NCBI RefSeq assembly: GCF_020907405.1 | Contig: NZ_JAJJOE010000005.1 | Span: forward strand, 1-62,565 | Source: Arthrobacter sp. zg-Y769 | GTDB lineage: Bacteria > Actinomycetota > Actinomycetes > Actinomycetales > Micrococcaceae | Length of the DNA stretch: 62,565 nt | Direction: 5' to 3' | Part shown: piece by piece, positions 41,408 through 51,321 of the stretch | How the letters are laid out: each line of letters begins with the position of its first letter | Numbering within the stretch: position 1 is the stretch's first letter | Notes under the pieces: generated by a model | The model's input: the letters and a program-made list of their open reading frames with translations, nothing else | What the model was told of the DNA's origin: nothing | Database searches by the model: none | Program-made: the position numbers and the translations under genes

Positions 41408-42595
41408 GTGAATGAGACCCTTTCGATAGTGATCTATGTCCTTGTTGCGATCGCCGTTGTCGGCTTCTCCGCGACGCTGCTGGTACGGACCCGGCGTACT
41501 CCCAGGAGCATGTACCCCACCCGCCGGGACGCCAACGATCCGGTCACCGGAACCGGCGGCGGCACCGACACCCTGGAGGCACCGCCGGGGGAGACCGACG
41601 TCGTTGTTCCGGATGACCTGCGCGATCTGGAGGAAGCCCCCGCCCCGCAGGCGCCGAGCATCGAGACGCCCGAACCGGTGCAGGGCCGGCTGGCCCGGCT
41701 GCGCGCCCGGCTGGCAAAATCCAACAACGCATTGGGCAAGGCGCTGCTGGCGCTGCTCTCCCGCGACACCATCGATGAAGACGTCTGGGACGAGATCGAA
41801 GAAACCCTCCTCCTTGCCGATCTGGGCACCGAACCCACCATGGAACTCGTGGACGCGCTGCGTCAGCGGGTCAAGGTCTCCGGCAGCCAGGACCCGCAGG
41901 AAGTCCACGCGATGCTGCGCGAAGAACTGATCAAGCTGGTGGATCCGACCATGGACCGCTCGCTCGCCGTGACCCGTCACGCCGAGACCCCCGCCATCGT
42001 GATGGTGGTGGGCGTGAACGGCGTCGGCAAGACCACCACGGTGGGCAAGCTGGCCCGGGTCCTCGTGGCCGAAGACAAGGACGTGCTGCTGGGCGCTGCG
42101 GACACCTTCCGCGCGGCAGCCGCGGAACAGCTGGCCACCTGGGGCCAGCGCGTGGGCGTGCCCACCGTGCGCTCCGAGATCGACGGCGCCGACCCCGCCT
42201 CCGTGGCGTTCGAAGCGGTCAAGGCCGGCATTGAGGGTGAAGTGGACGTGGTCCTGATCGACACCGCCGGACGCCTGCAGAACAAGGTCGGCCTGATGGA
42301 CGAACTCGGCAAGGTCAAGCGCGTTATCGAGAAGCAGGCCGCCGTGGACGAGGTCCTGCTGGTCCTGGACGCCACCACCGGCCAGAACGGCCTGACCCAG
42401 GCGAAGGTCTTCGCCGAGGTCGTCAACATCTCGGGCATTGTCCTGACCAAGCTGGACGGCACCGCCAAGGGCGGCATCGTCGTCGCCATCCAGCGGACCC
42501 TGGGAGTACCGGTGAAGCTGGTGGGACTGGGCGAGGGGGCTGACGACCTGGCGCCGTTCGAGGCCGAGAGCTTCGTGGACGCACTGCTGAGCTAA
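41408..42595 (+). CDS. ftsY: Signal recognition particle receptor FtsY
   Basis: This 395-residue SRP receptor GTPase docks ribosome-SRP complexes at the membrane. It has one N-terminal hydrophobic helix (about 5-24), an acidic/Pro-rich linker (about 35-90), then the NG domain: GVNGVGKTTTVGKLA (G1), DTFRAAAAEQL (G2), DTAGRLQ (G3), TKLDGTAKGG (G4). A true membrane helix at the N-terminus is typical of actinobacterial FtsY. GTG 41408. ffh lies about 2 kb downstream with amtB-glnK between. A strong terminator follows. Confidence 0.96.
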   Translation: MNETLSIVIYVLVAIAVVGFSATLLVRTRRTPRSMYPTRRDANDPVTGTGGGTDTLEAPPGETDVVVPDDLRDLEEAPAPQAPSIETPEPVQGRLARLRARLAKSNNALGKALLALLSRDTIDEDVWDEIEETLLLADLGTEPTMELVDALRQRVKVSGSQDPQEVHAMLREELIKLVDPTMDRSLAVTRHAETPAIVMVVGVNGVGKTTTVGKLARVLVAEDKDVLLGAADTFRAAAAEQLATWGQRVGVPTVRSEIDGADPASVAFEAVKAGIEGEVDVVLIDTAGRLQNKVGLMDELGKVKRVIEKQAAVDEVLLVLDATTGQNGLTQAKVFAEVVNISGIVLTKLDGTAKGGIVVAIQRTLGVPVKLVGLGEGADDLAPFEAESFVDALLS

Positions 42596-42623
42596 CCAGC
42601 AAGAGCTGCCCGCACCACTTCAG

Positions 42624-42658
42624 AAAGGACCCCGTACTGCAAGGTACGGGGTCCTTTT
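42624..42658 (+). terminator. Intrinsic terminator after ftsY
   Basis: A perfect 14-bp stem (42624-42637 with 42644-42657) with a 6-nt loop; the right arm ends in CCTTTTC, a partial T-tract. It separates ftsY from amtB. Confidence 0.88.
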
Positions 42659-42732
42659 CGGCTATCCCGGCCCTTCGAAGAAACCTGGCCGAAATGTGTC
42701 CGTCACGAGTCTTTTACCGGAACGGCCGGTTT

Positions 42733-42748
42733 GTAACCTCCCGGCAAC
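42733..42748. promoter_or_regulatory. Candidate GlnR box upstream of amtB
   Basis: GTAAC-N6-GCAAC (42733-42748) differs by one base from the actinobacterial GlnR half-site pair GTNAC-N6-GAAAC. A weaker GTCAC-N6-TTTAC lies at 42702-42717. The sites are 80-130 nt before amtB, a target of GlnR in streptomycetes and mycobacteria. Control by GlnR is inferred; glnR is not in the window. Confidence 0.5.
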
Positions 42749-42829
42749 ACCTCCGGGCCGGGACGGAAATCTGGCCCGGGCAGAGTTCCTTACGCGGGAG
42801 ATGCCCGCCATTTGTGAAGGGACGTGAAG

Positions 42830-44463
<1,634 letters not shown>

Positions 44464-44496
44464 CAGCACGGAAGCAGCACTCAAGCGAAAGGAACC

Positions 44497-44528
44497 GACC
44501 GCCCGGCTGGTGCTCCAGCCGGGCGGTC
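44497..44528. terminator. Hairpin after glnK
   Basis: A perfect 14-bp GC-rich stem (44497-44510 with 44515-44528) with a TGCT loop, 36 nt after the glnK stop. No T-run follows (CTGCG), so efficiency is uncertain, but it likely bounds the amtB-glnK transcript. Confidence 0.7.
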
Positions 44529-44635
44529 CTGCGATCCGGCAGGGCAGGAGGGGCGAATAGCGGGACCGGCTTGGTACCCTTAACAGCTGGGCCTGCCAAA
44601 CATGGCGAAGAACTGACGAAAGAAGTGCGCGGCAC

Positions 44636-46219
44636 GTGTTCAATTCACTGTCTGACCGGTTGACTTCAACCTTCAAGAATCTCCGCGGCAAGGGCCGGCT
44701 CACCGAGGCCGACGTCGACGCCACCGTACGCGAGATCCGCCGCGCCCTGCTGGACGCCGACGTCGCCGTTCCCGTGGTGCGTGCGTTCACTGCCTCCGTC
44801 AAGGAACGCGCCCTCGGCCTGGAGGTCTCGCAGGCGCTGAACCCGGGCCAGCAGGTCGTCAAGATCGTCAACGAGGAGCTCAAGGGCATTCTCGGCGGCG
44901 AGACCCGGCGGCTGCGCCTGGCCAAGAACCCGCCCACGGTCATCATGCTCGCGGGCCTGCAGGGTGCCGGTAAGACCACCCTCGCCGGCAAGCTCTCCAA
45001 GCACCTGAAATCCCAGGGCCACAGCCCGCTGCTGGTTGCAGCGGACCTGCAGCGCCCCAACGCCGTCCGCCAGCTGCAGGTCAACGGCGAACGCGCCGGC
45101 GTCCCCGTCTACGCTCCGCACCCGGGTGTCTCCTCCGAGTTCGAGGCAGCCACCGGCGATCCGGTTGCCGTCGCCCGCCAGGGCATCGAGGAAGCACGCA
45201 CCAAGCTCTACGACGTCGTCATTGTCGACACCGCCGGCCGCCTGGGCGTGGACGCCGAACTGATGCAGCAGGCCGCGGACATCCGCGCCGCGATCAACCC
45301 GGACGAAGTCCTGTTCGTCATTGACGCCATGATCGGCCAGGACGCCGTGAACACGGCGCAGGCCTTCAACGAGGGCGTCAACTTCACCGGCGTGGTCCTG
45401 ACCAAGCTCGACGGCGACGCCCGCGGCGGTGCCGCACTGTCCGTGGCCTCGGTGACCGGCAAGCCGATCATGTTCGCCTCCACCGGCGAGGGCCTGACCG
45501 ACTTCGAGGTCTTCCACCCGGACCGCATGGCCAGCCGCATCCTGGACCTCGGCGACGTCCTGACCCTGATCGAGCAGGCCGAGCAGAGCTGGGACAAGGA
45601 CGAAGCGTCCCGGATGGCGAAGAAGTTCGCCGACCAGGAAGACTTCACCCTCGACGACTTCCTGGCCCAGATGCAGCAGATCCGCAAGATGGGCTCCATG
45701 AAGAAGATGCTCATGATGATGCCCGGCGCCGCCGGGATGCGTGAGCAGCTGGAAAACTTCGACGAGCGTGAAATCGACCGGGTGGAAGCGATTGTCCGCT
45801 CCATGACCCCGCACGAGCGGGTTGCCCCCAAGATCATCAACGGCTCCCGCCGCGCCCGCATCGCCCGCGGTTCCGGCGTGCACGTCTCCGAGGTCAACGG
45901 CCTGCTGGAGCGCTTTGTGCAGGCCCAGAAGATGATGAAGAAGATGGCTGCCGGCGGCGGCATCCCGGGCATGCCCGGCATGGCAGGACCCGGCGGGTTC
46001 GGCGGTGCACGCAAGAAGCAGCAGGCAGCCAAGGGCAAGAAGAAGGCCAAGTCCGGCAACCCCGCCAAGGCAGCCCAGGAGCGTGCGGAAGCCGAGGCGC
46101 GGCGCGCCGGTGCCCGGCAGGCACTGCCCACCGGAAGCGCCTTCGGCGGCCAGGAAGCCGACTTCGACCCGTCGTCGCTGAACCTGCCCAAGGGCTTCGA
46201 TAAGTTCCTCGGCAAGTAG
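44636..46219 (+). CDS. ffh: Signal recognition particle protein Ffh
   Basis: This 527-residue SRP54 GTPase binds signal sequences and 4.5S RNA. NG domain: GLQGAGKTTLAGKL (G1), DLQRPNAVRQL (G2), DTAGRLG (G3), TKLDGDARGG (G4). The Met-rich M domain follows from about 300 (MGSMKKMLMMMPGAAGM, SRRARIARGSG for RNA binding), then a Gly/Pro/Lys-rich tail (GGIPGMPGMAGPGG and basic repeats). GTG 44636 is the start. Together with ftsY it frames the ammonium operon, an order shared with corynebacteria. Confidence 0.97.
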   Translation: MFNSLSDRLTSTFKNLRGKGRLTEADVDATVREIRRALLDADVAVPVVRAFTASVKERALGLEVSQALNPGQQVVKIVNEELKGILGGETRRLRLAKNPPTVIMLAGLQGAGKTTLAGKLSKHLKSQGHSPLLVAADLQRPNAVRQLQVNGERAGVPVYAPHPGVSSEFEAATGDPVAVARQGIEEARTKLYDVVIVDTAGRLGVDAELMQQAADIRAAINPDEVLFVIDAMIGQDAVNTAQAFNEGVNFTGVVLTKLDGDARGGAALSVASVTGKPIMFASTGEGLTDFEVFHPDRMASRILDLGDVLTLIEQAEQSWDKDEASRMAKKFADQEDFTLDDFLAQMQQIRKMGSMKKMLMMMPGAAGMREQLENFDEREIDRVEAIVRSMTPHERVAPKIINGSRRARIARGSGVHVSEVNGLLERFVQAQKMMKKMAAGGGIPGMPGMAGPGGFGGARKKQQAAKGKKKAKSGNPAKAAQERAEAEARRAGARQALPTGSAFGGQEADFDPSSLNLPKGFDKFLGK

Positions 46220-46236
46220 GCCCGCACCGTACCCAG

Positions 46237-46273
46237 CACAACGCCGGACTCCTGGTCCGGCGTTGTGTGTTTA
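46237..46273 (+). terminator. Intrinsic terminator after ffh
   Basis: A 12-bp perfect stem (46237-46248 with 46256-46267) with a 7-nt loop, followed by TGTTTAA. It lies 18 nt after the ffh stop. Confidence 0.85.
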
Positions 46274-46349
46274 ATGGCGGAGGCGTGCCTTTCGCGGCAA
46301 CGCCGAAGTTCGGCACCAGGAAAGTTCGGCACCAAAGGAGAGGACCAGC

Positions 46350-46886
46350 ATGGCGCAGGGGCTGAGCGGCTTTTACGGGTCGGTCTTCCGGCGCAGCATC
46401 ACCGTACGGGTCCTGATCCGTACCGGCGACGACCGCGTGCTGCTGCTGCGCAGCGGCCAGGCCTGGGAGCTGCCGGGAGGAGTGGTGAAGGGCGGGGAAG
46501 ATCCACGCTCCGCCGCCCGCCGCGTTGTCCGCTCGATCCTGGATCCGGAGTCCGACGTCGGGCGCGTCCTGGTGCTGGACTACGTACAGGGCATCCAAGG
46601 GCAGGGGGACTCGGTTGCCTTCCTGTTTGACGGCGGTATGGTGTCCACCTCGGTGACGGCCTTCACCGGTGCCGGCGGGGAACGGGAGGCACGGTTCGTT
46701 CCCCTGGCGGACTGCGGTGAGGCATGGGGCGAGGGGCTGCGGGAAGCTGCGCTGGAGGCACTGGAACTGGGGACCATGGTGGAGCTCGTGGACGGTGGGC
46801 CTGTCTCTCCGGGGCCGGTCGCCGCGCCCTCGCTGCGCAGGATGATGCCGCCTCTGGAGGGCTTCTCCGGAATTCTTGGACGTTAG
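46350..46886 (+). CDS. Nudix-fold protein with degenerate Nudix box
   Basis: This 178-residue protein has the Nudix layout: strand VRVLIRTGDDRVLLLR, then ELPGGVVKGGEDPRSAARRVVRSIL (residues about 40-64) in place of the box Gx5Ex7REUxEExGU. The first Glu (E50) and the Arg (R58) are kept, but the three catalytic glutamates are replaced (V59, S62, I63). Hydrolysis of nucleoside diphosphate derivatives is therefore doubtful; a binding or regulatory role, or decay, is more likely. AAAGGAGAGG precedes ATG 46350. It starts a small accessory cluster with an alpha/beta hydrolase. Confidence 0.8.
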   Translation: MAQGLSGFYGSVFRRSITVRVLIRTGDDRVLLLRSGQAWELPGGVVKGGEDPRSAARRVVRSILDPESDVGRVLVLDYVQGIQGQGDSVAFLFDGGMVSTSVTAFTGAGGEREARFVPLADCGEAWGEGLREAALEALELGTMVELVDGGPVSPGPVAAPSLRRMMPPLEGFSGILGR

Positions 46887-46888
46887 GA

Positions 46889-47470
46889 ATGGGTTTGCCT
46901 CGGGAACGAGTGGTGTTTGTGCACGGCACCGGGAGCTTTGGCGCGGCCGCCTGGCCCCGGCAGCACGGGCTTGCCCTGGACTATGACTGCCTGTTCCTTC
47001 GCCGCCACGGCTATGACGCCGTCGCCGAGCCGCTGCCTCCGGACCTGGAGGCGGACATCGCCCTGATCCGCCAGGAACTGGGTGACGGCGGACACCTGGT
47101 GGCGCACTCGGCCGGCGCGGTTCCGGCCATGCTGGCTGCACTCCGTGATCCGGCAAGGGTCCATTCACTGGTCCTGTGCGAGCCTGCCGTCTTCTCCCTG
47201 ACCCGCGACCTGCCGGCTACAACGGCACACCGCACCCTGCAGCAGCCGCTTTTTCACGACGCTCCGCTGGATATTGTTCCGGGGGTACCCACGCTGGTCC
47301 TTACCGGGGGATGGGAGCCGCTGTACGAAGAAGTGGCGGATTTCCTGGTCTCGACGGGTGCCGAGCACCGGCAGGTCGGCGGGAACCACCGTCCCCAGGA
47401 CACGGATGCCGGGCGGCAGGCGATCCGGGACTTCCTGGCCCGCCGGAGCCGGATGGACGCGGGCAAGTGA
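46889..47470 (+). CDS. Alpha/beta hydrolase
   Basis: This 193-residue small alpha/beta hydrolase has the oxyanion strand VVFVHGTGSFGAAAW at the N-terminus and the nucleophile elbow AHSAGAV (Ser, GxSxG-like with Ala in the first place). A C-terminal His is present in GGNHRPQDTD. The substrate is unknown. The frame is open to 46724, but ATG 46889 is 2 nt after the Nudix stop with TTAGGA upstream, so the genes are coupled. The next gene starts inside its stop codon. Confidence 0.8.
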   Translation: MGLPRERVVFVHGTGSFGAAAWPRQHGLALDYDCLFLRRHGYDAVAEPLPPDLEADIALIRQELGDGGHLVAHSAGAVPAMLAALRDPARVHSLVLCEPAVFSLTRDLPATTAHRTLQQPLFHDAPLDIVPGVPTLVLTGGWEPLYEEVADFLVSTGAEHRQVGGNHRPQDTDAGRQAIRDFLARRSRMDAGK

Positions 47471-47907
47471 GACCATCCATCCGGGACGCGGCCCCCGCCG
47501 ATCTGGCCTTCCTTCCCGCAGTGGAGGAGGCATCCGACACGCTTCTGGACGGGATGACAAGTGTCGCGGGATTGCCCGTGCTGCCACCGCCGGCCACCGC
47601 GGCGGAGCTCGCTGCTTCCCTCCACATCCTGGTCGCCGGCGATCCGCCCGTCGGATTCGCCCGCTTGGAGGAAGTCGACGGACAGGCCCACCTGGAGCAG
47701 CTTTCCGTCCATCCGGATGTGGCAGGCGCCGGGCTGGGTAGGGCATTGGTGCAGGCGGCGCTCGACTGGGCCCGCGAACAGGGCTACGCCTCCATGACCC
47801 TGTGCACCTTCCGTGGTTCTGGTTCCCAGCAGGTGCGGCGAATGGACTGCCATGGCGGCCGACATGGCAGCCAGGCTCCGCACGCAGGTGCCGGGCGCAC
47901 GCCTTGA
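47467..47907 (+). pseudogene. GNAT acetyltransferase, C-terminus replaced (probable deletion remnant)
   Basis: The first 115 or so residues are a GNAT N-acetyltransferase: RDAAPADLAFLPAVEEASD, FARLEEVDGQAHLEQLSVHPDVAGAGLGRALVQAALDWARE (acetyl-CoA loop, RxxGxG-like) and [10 protein letters not shown] normal GNAT then continues with the FYxxxGF strand pair. Here it ends in an unrelated polar tail read from the GrpB gene in another frame. GTG 47467 overlaps the alpha/beta hydrolase stop. The missing beta6-beta7 region suggests a deletion near 47810, and the protein is probably inactive. It could still be translated to couple GrpB. Confidence 0.65.
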
Positions 47908-48328
47908 ACACATCGGGTCCACCTCTGTGCCGGGCCTGGCAGCGAAGGACGTCGTGGACCTTCTCATAGGGGTTGAAGAAAACCGGGTAGCTGAGGTTGC
48001 GGCGGAACTGGCGGCGGACGGATTCGACCTTGAAGGGGAGCTTCCCGGGCACTGCTGGCTGAGCTACCCGGCACGTGCTTCGCGCCGGTACATCCTGCAC
48101 GTAGTCGAATTCGACGGGGTGCCCTGGCGCAGGCGCATCGGCTTTCGCGATCTGCTTCGGCGCGATGAATCTGCGCGTGCCAGGTATCTGGAGGCCAAGC
48201 TCGAAGCCGCACGAGAAGCCCAGGGGTGGGACGACTACACCCAATTCAAGACGCCGGTGGTCGCCGGACTTCTGGCGCAGGATGCCTCGGGCTCATGCGA
48301 ACCGCCGGCGCTTACCGGCTTTCGCTGA
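47813..48328 (+). CDS. GrpB/UPF0157-family nucleotidyltransferase-like protein
   Basis: This protein of up to 171 residues has the GrpB core [24 protein letters not shown] (about 34-57) with the nucleotidyltransferase-like GST and DxD-type residues, and [40 protein letters not shown]. The function is unknown. The start is uncertain: GTG 47813 gives a nearly complete N-terminus ([11 protein letters not shown]) but has no ribosome binding site and lies 95 nt inside the GNAT frame; ATG 47852 is an internal alternative. The 5' end probably lies at a deletion junction with the GNAT gene. Confidence 0.75.
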   Translation: MVLVPSRCGEWTAMAADMAARLRTQVPGARLEHIGSTSVPGLAAKDVVDLLIGVEENRVAEVAAELAADGFDLEGELPGHCWLSYPARASRRYILHVVEFDGVPWRRRIGFRDLLRRDESARARYLEAKLEAAREAQGWDDYTQFKTPVVAGLLAQDASGSCEPPALTGFR

Positions 48329-48546
48329 CCGCCGCGCATCGCCGTCGCCTGAAAATCCGCGGATCCGCACGCGGGCTGTGGAAGTCGCAAAAGATGGACT
48401 CATCTGGCACAATGATCAGGTACTCGATCTGCGCGGACCCTCTCTCCGTGCATGCATCTTGTCCTTTTGAACCCCAACGTTATGGCCCGCCCCACGGGAG
48501 CAGAAGTACGGGTTCGCCCCATTTCAGATCAGGAGTGACCACAAAA

Positions 48547-48954
48547 GTGGCCGTAAAGATTCGCCTTAAGCGCCTTGGCAAGAAGTTCTCAGCACACTAC
48601 CGCGTCGTTGTCATGGATTCCCGTGCCAAGCGCGATGGCCGTGCCATCGAAGAAATCGGACTGTACCGTCCGACCGAAGAGCCGTCGTACATCGACATCA
48701 AGTCGGACCGTGCGCAGTACTGGCTCGGCGTCGGCGCCCAGCCCACCGAGCAGGTCGCAGCACTGCTGAAGATCACCGGTGACTGGCAGAAGTTCAAGAA
48801 CATCGAAGGCCAGGAAGGTACCCTGCGTACCAAGGCCCCGAAGGAACCCTTCGTGGTTCCCGAAAAGAAGTCCGTGATTGTCCCCGAGGCCATCACCCCC
48901 AAGGCCAAGAAGGAAGAGGCCCCCGAGGCCTCCACCGAGGCTGAGGCAGAGTAA
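48547..48954 (+). CDS. rpsP: 30S ribosomal protein S16
   Basis: This 135-residue protein has the conserved S16 start [41 protein letters not shown] and a C-terminal extension of about 50 acidic/Ala/Lys residues that is typical of actinobacteria. GTG 48547 is chosen over the longer open frame (to 48226), with AGGAG (48531-48535) 11 nt upstream. The 218-nt region before it has no credible gene and should hold the operon promoter. khpA follows after 1 nt. Confidence 0.96.
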   Translation: MAVKIRLKRLGKKFSAHYRVVVMDSRAKRDGRAIEEIGLYRPTEEPSYIDIKSDRAQYWLGVGAQPTEQVAALLKITGDWQKFKNIEGQEGTLRTKAPKEPFVVPEKKSVIVPEAITPKAKKEEAPEASTEAEAE

Positions 48955-48955
48955 C

Positions 48956-49198
48956 TTGCTCGCTGAAGCGCTGGAGCACCTCGTGCGCGGAATCGTTGAC
49001 AGTCCCGAGGACGTCAAGGTTTCCGCCAAGAGCAACCGCCGTGGGGAAACCCTCGAGGTTCGGGTTCACCAGGACGACCTCGGCCGGGTCATCGGCAGGC
49101 AGGGACGGACGGCACGCGCACTGCGCACGGTCATCGCCGCCCTCGCCAACGGTGAGCAGGTCCGAGTGGACGTAGTGGACACGGACCGGCGCCGCTGA
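48956..49198 (+). CDS. khpA: KH-domain RNA-binding protein KhpA
   Basis: This 80-residue protein is a single KH domain with the RNA-binding GxxG loop in VIGRQGRTARALRTVIAAL. KhpA with KhpB/Jag binds RNA and affects cell division and shape in Gram-positive bacteria. TTG 48956 lies 1 nt after the rpsP stop and gives the family N-terminus LAEALEHLVRGIVDSPEDVKV; the longer frame from 48878 is a shadow of rpsP. A strong terminator follows. Confidence 0.92.
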   Translation: MLAEALEHLVRGIVDSPEDVKVSAKSNRRGETLEVRVHQDDLGRVIGRQGRTARALRTVIAALANGEQVRVDVVDTDRRR

Positions 49199-49284
49199 TC
49201 TGGAAATGATCACCGACGGCGCAGCGGAAGCAAACAGTTCTTCACTGCAGTACCGGAAGTAGAGCAGTAAAAGCAGTACACAGG

Positions 49285-49329
49285 ATCCGGCCCCGACACC
49301 AGATAATGGTGAAGGGGCCGGATTTTTTT
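49285..49329 (+). terminator. Intrinsic terminator between khpA and rimM
   Basis: A 10-bp stem (49285-49294 with 49314-49323) encloses an inner CACC/GGTG stem, and seven T residues follow (49323-49329). This is a textbook terminator, so rimM-trmD must have a promoter of their own or rely on read-through. Confidence 0.92.
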
Positions 49330-49375
49330 CAGGCACCGGCCAATCCGGACGACGAAACCCCACAGAGGAGATTCC

Positions 49376-49939
49376 ATGCAGTTACAGGTGGCACGCATCG
49401 GCAAGCCGCACGGCATCCGCGGTGAAGTGACCGTCCAGGTGCTGACCGACGCACCGGAAGACCGCTTTGTCCCCGGCACCGAACTCACCGTTGAGCCGGC
49501 CGGCAAGGGCCCGCTGACGGTGATCAGCGCCCGTTGGAACAAGGACATCCTGCTGCTTGGCTTCGAGGAAATCACCGACCGCAACGGAGCTGAGGAACTG
49601 CGCGGCGTAAAGCTGTTCATCGACACCGAAACGGTTGATGAGGACGACGACGACGAAGGCTGGTATGAGCACGAACTGGTGGGCCTGAAGGCACGGGTGG
49701 GCGACGACGTCGTCGGCACTGTCAGCGGCCTGCGCACCCTCACCGTCCAGGACCTGCTGGTGGTCGAGGACAGCCGCGGCGAGGAAATCCTCGTGCCTTT
49801 CGTGGAGGCGATCGTCCCCGAGGTGAACATCGAAGACGGCTATGTGCTGCTGACTCCGCCGGACGGGCTCTTCGAGCTGAATAAGCCCGAGGACAAAAAG
49901 GACGCCGCGCCGGCTGAAACAAAGGAAGCCGGACAGTAA
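49376..49939 (+). CDS. rimM: Ribosome maturation factor RimM
   Basis: This 187-residue 16S processing factor binds S19 and helps assemble the 30S head. The N-terminal RimM domain starts with LQVARIGKPHGIRGEVTVQV, and the PRC-barrel follows (DEGWYEHELVGLKARV, GEEILVPFVEAIVPEVNIEDGYVLLTPPDGLFEL). The Lys/Ala/Glu tail is variable. ATG 49376 has AGAGGAGA upstream. The stop is followed directly by the trmD start (TAAGTG). Confidence 0.96.
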   Translation: MQLQVARIGKPHGIRGEVTVQVLTDAPEDRFVPGTELTVEPAGKGPLTVISARWNKDILLLGFEEITDRNGAEELRGVKLFIDTETVDEDDDDEGWYEHELVGLKARVGDDVVGTVSGLRTLTVQDLLVVEDSRGEEILVPFVEAIVPEVNIEDGYVLLTPPDGLFELNKPEDKKDAAPAETKEAGQ

Positions 49940-50719
49940 GTGCGTATCGACGTCGTTAGCATTTTCCCTGAGTACCTGGCCGCCCTGGAGCTGTCCCTGA
50001 TCGGCAAGGCCCGGCAGGAAGGCCTGCTGGAACTGGCCGTCCATGACCTGCGGGACTTCACCACGGACCGGCACCGCACCGTGGATGACACCCCGTACGG
50101 CGGGGGAGCGGGCATGGTGATGAAGCCGGAGCCCTGGGCTGCCGCGCTTGATGCGGTTGCCGGTGACGGCGACGAGCGGCCGGTCCTGATTGTCCCTTCA
50201 CCCGCCGGCGCCGTCTTCACCCAGGCAATGGCCTACGAGCTGGCGGAGGAGAAGCACCTGGTCTTCGCCTGCGGCCGCTACGAGGGAATCGACGAACGGG
50301 TCCTGGAATGGGCCGGGGAACGCTTCGATGTCCGCCCTGTCAGCCTCGGCGACTACGTGCTCAACGGCGGCGAAGTGGCCGTGCTGGCCATGGTCGAGGC
50401 CGTGGGGCGGCTGGTGCCCGGCGTCGTCGGCAACCCCGAGTCCCTTGTCGAGGAATCCCACTCGGACGGGCTGCTGGAATACCCGGTCTACACCAAGCCG
50501 TCCGCCTGGCGCGAGCGTCCCGTTCCGGAGGTCCTGCTCAGCGGCAACCACGGGAAGATCGCCCGGTTCCGGCGGGACGAACAGCTGCGGCGCACGGCCG
50601 ACCGCCGGCCCGACCTGATCGAAAAGCTCGACGCCGCGACGCTGGACAAGGCCGATCGGGCCACCCTGGCGGCACTGGGTTATGAAATCCGTGACGGCAG
50701 GGTCTGTCCGCCCGCCTGA
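49940..50719 (+). CDS. trmD: tRNA (guanine-37-N1)-methyltransferase
   Basis: This 259-residue SPOUT methyltransferase makes m1G37 in tRNAs reading CNN codons and prevents frameshifting. It has [17 protein letters not shown], the SAM-binding knot [29 protein letters not shown], and the C-terminal helical domain with [31 protein letters not shown] 49940 abuts the rimM stop. rplS follows after a 237-nt leader. Confidence 0.97.
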   Translation: MRIDVVSIFPEYLAALELSLIGKARQEGLLELAVHDLRDFTTDRHRTVDDTPYGGGAGMVMKPEPWAAALDAVAGDGDERPVLIVPSPAGAVFTQAMAYELAEEKHLVFACGRYEGIDERVLEWAGERFDVRPVSLGDYVLNGGEVAVLAMVEAVGRLVPGVVGNPESLVEESHSDGLLEYPVYTKPSAWRERPVPEVLLSGNHGKIARFRRDEQLRRTADRRPDLIEKLDAATLDKADRATLAALGYEIRDGRVCPPA

Positions 50720-50732
50720 GCGCAGCGGCGGA

Positions 50733-50956
50733 TTGGTGCCGTTCCGATGCGTATGGCAAAATGGGGAGTTGTGTCATCTGGGTCCGTACCTGCCACAGGG
50801 GGAACGCGGCCAACAGATAAGGACACACCGGCAATCCATCCTCGGACCTGCCGGTCTACTAACTTCGACAGCATCCGTGCAGCCCGCAGTTTGGGCGCAT
50901 TCTTGCTGCCGTTACCAAAGTGAATGACCTGTGGCGTTCACCAGGAGTGATAAACA
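50733..50956 (+). promoter_or_regulatory. Promoter and structured leader of rplS
   Basis: TTGGTG (50733-50738) and CAAAAT (50757-50762) are 18 nt apart, giving a leader of about 185 nt before rplS. A 7-bp hairpin (50827-50833 with 50849-50855) and a 5-bp stem (50920-50924 with 50937-50941) just before AGGAG are visible. Autoregulatory leaders are common for ribosomal protein genes; I cannot match this to a described class. Confidence 0.4.
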
Positions 50957-51316
50957 ATGCACATCCTAGATTCTGTTGACGCAGCTTCCCTGCGTACGGA
51001 CATCCCCGAGTTCCGCGCCGGTGACACGGTCAAGGTTCACGTAAACATCATCGAAGGCAAGAACACCCGTGTTCAGGTCTTCCAGGGCTTCGTGCTCAAG
51101 CGCCAGGGCGACGGCCTCCGCGCGACCTTCACGGTCCGCAAGGTCAGCTTCGGTGTCGGCGTGGAGCGTACCTTCCCGGTACACTCCCCGGTTATCGACA
51201 AGCTCGAGGTTGTCTCCAAGGGCGATGTCCGCCGCGCGAAGCTGTACTACATGCGCGATCTGCGCGGCAAGGCAGCCAAGATCAAGGAAAAGCGCGACTT
51301 CCGTCCCGCCAAGTAA
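50957..51316 (+). CDS. rplS: 50S ribosomal protein L19
   Basis: This 119-residue protein has the L19 core [71 protein letters not shown] and ends [19 protein letters not shown]. The ATG at 50957 follows CAGGAG by 9 nt. The first signal peptidase gene begins 5 nt after its stop, so rplS-lepB-lepB are likely one transcript. Confidence 0.97.
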   Translation: MHILDSVDAASLRTDIPEFRAGDTVKVHVNIIEGKNTRVQVFQGFVLKRQGDGLRATFTVRKVSFGVGVERTFPVHSPVIDKLEVVSKGDVRRAKLYYMRDLRGKAAKIKEKRDFRPAK

Positions 51317-51321
51317 CTTAC

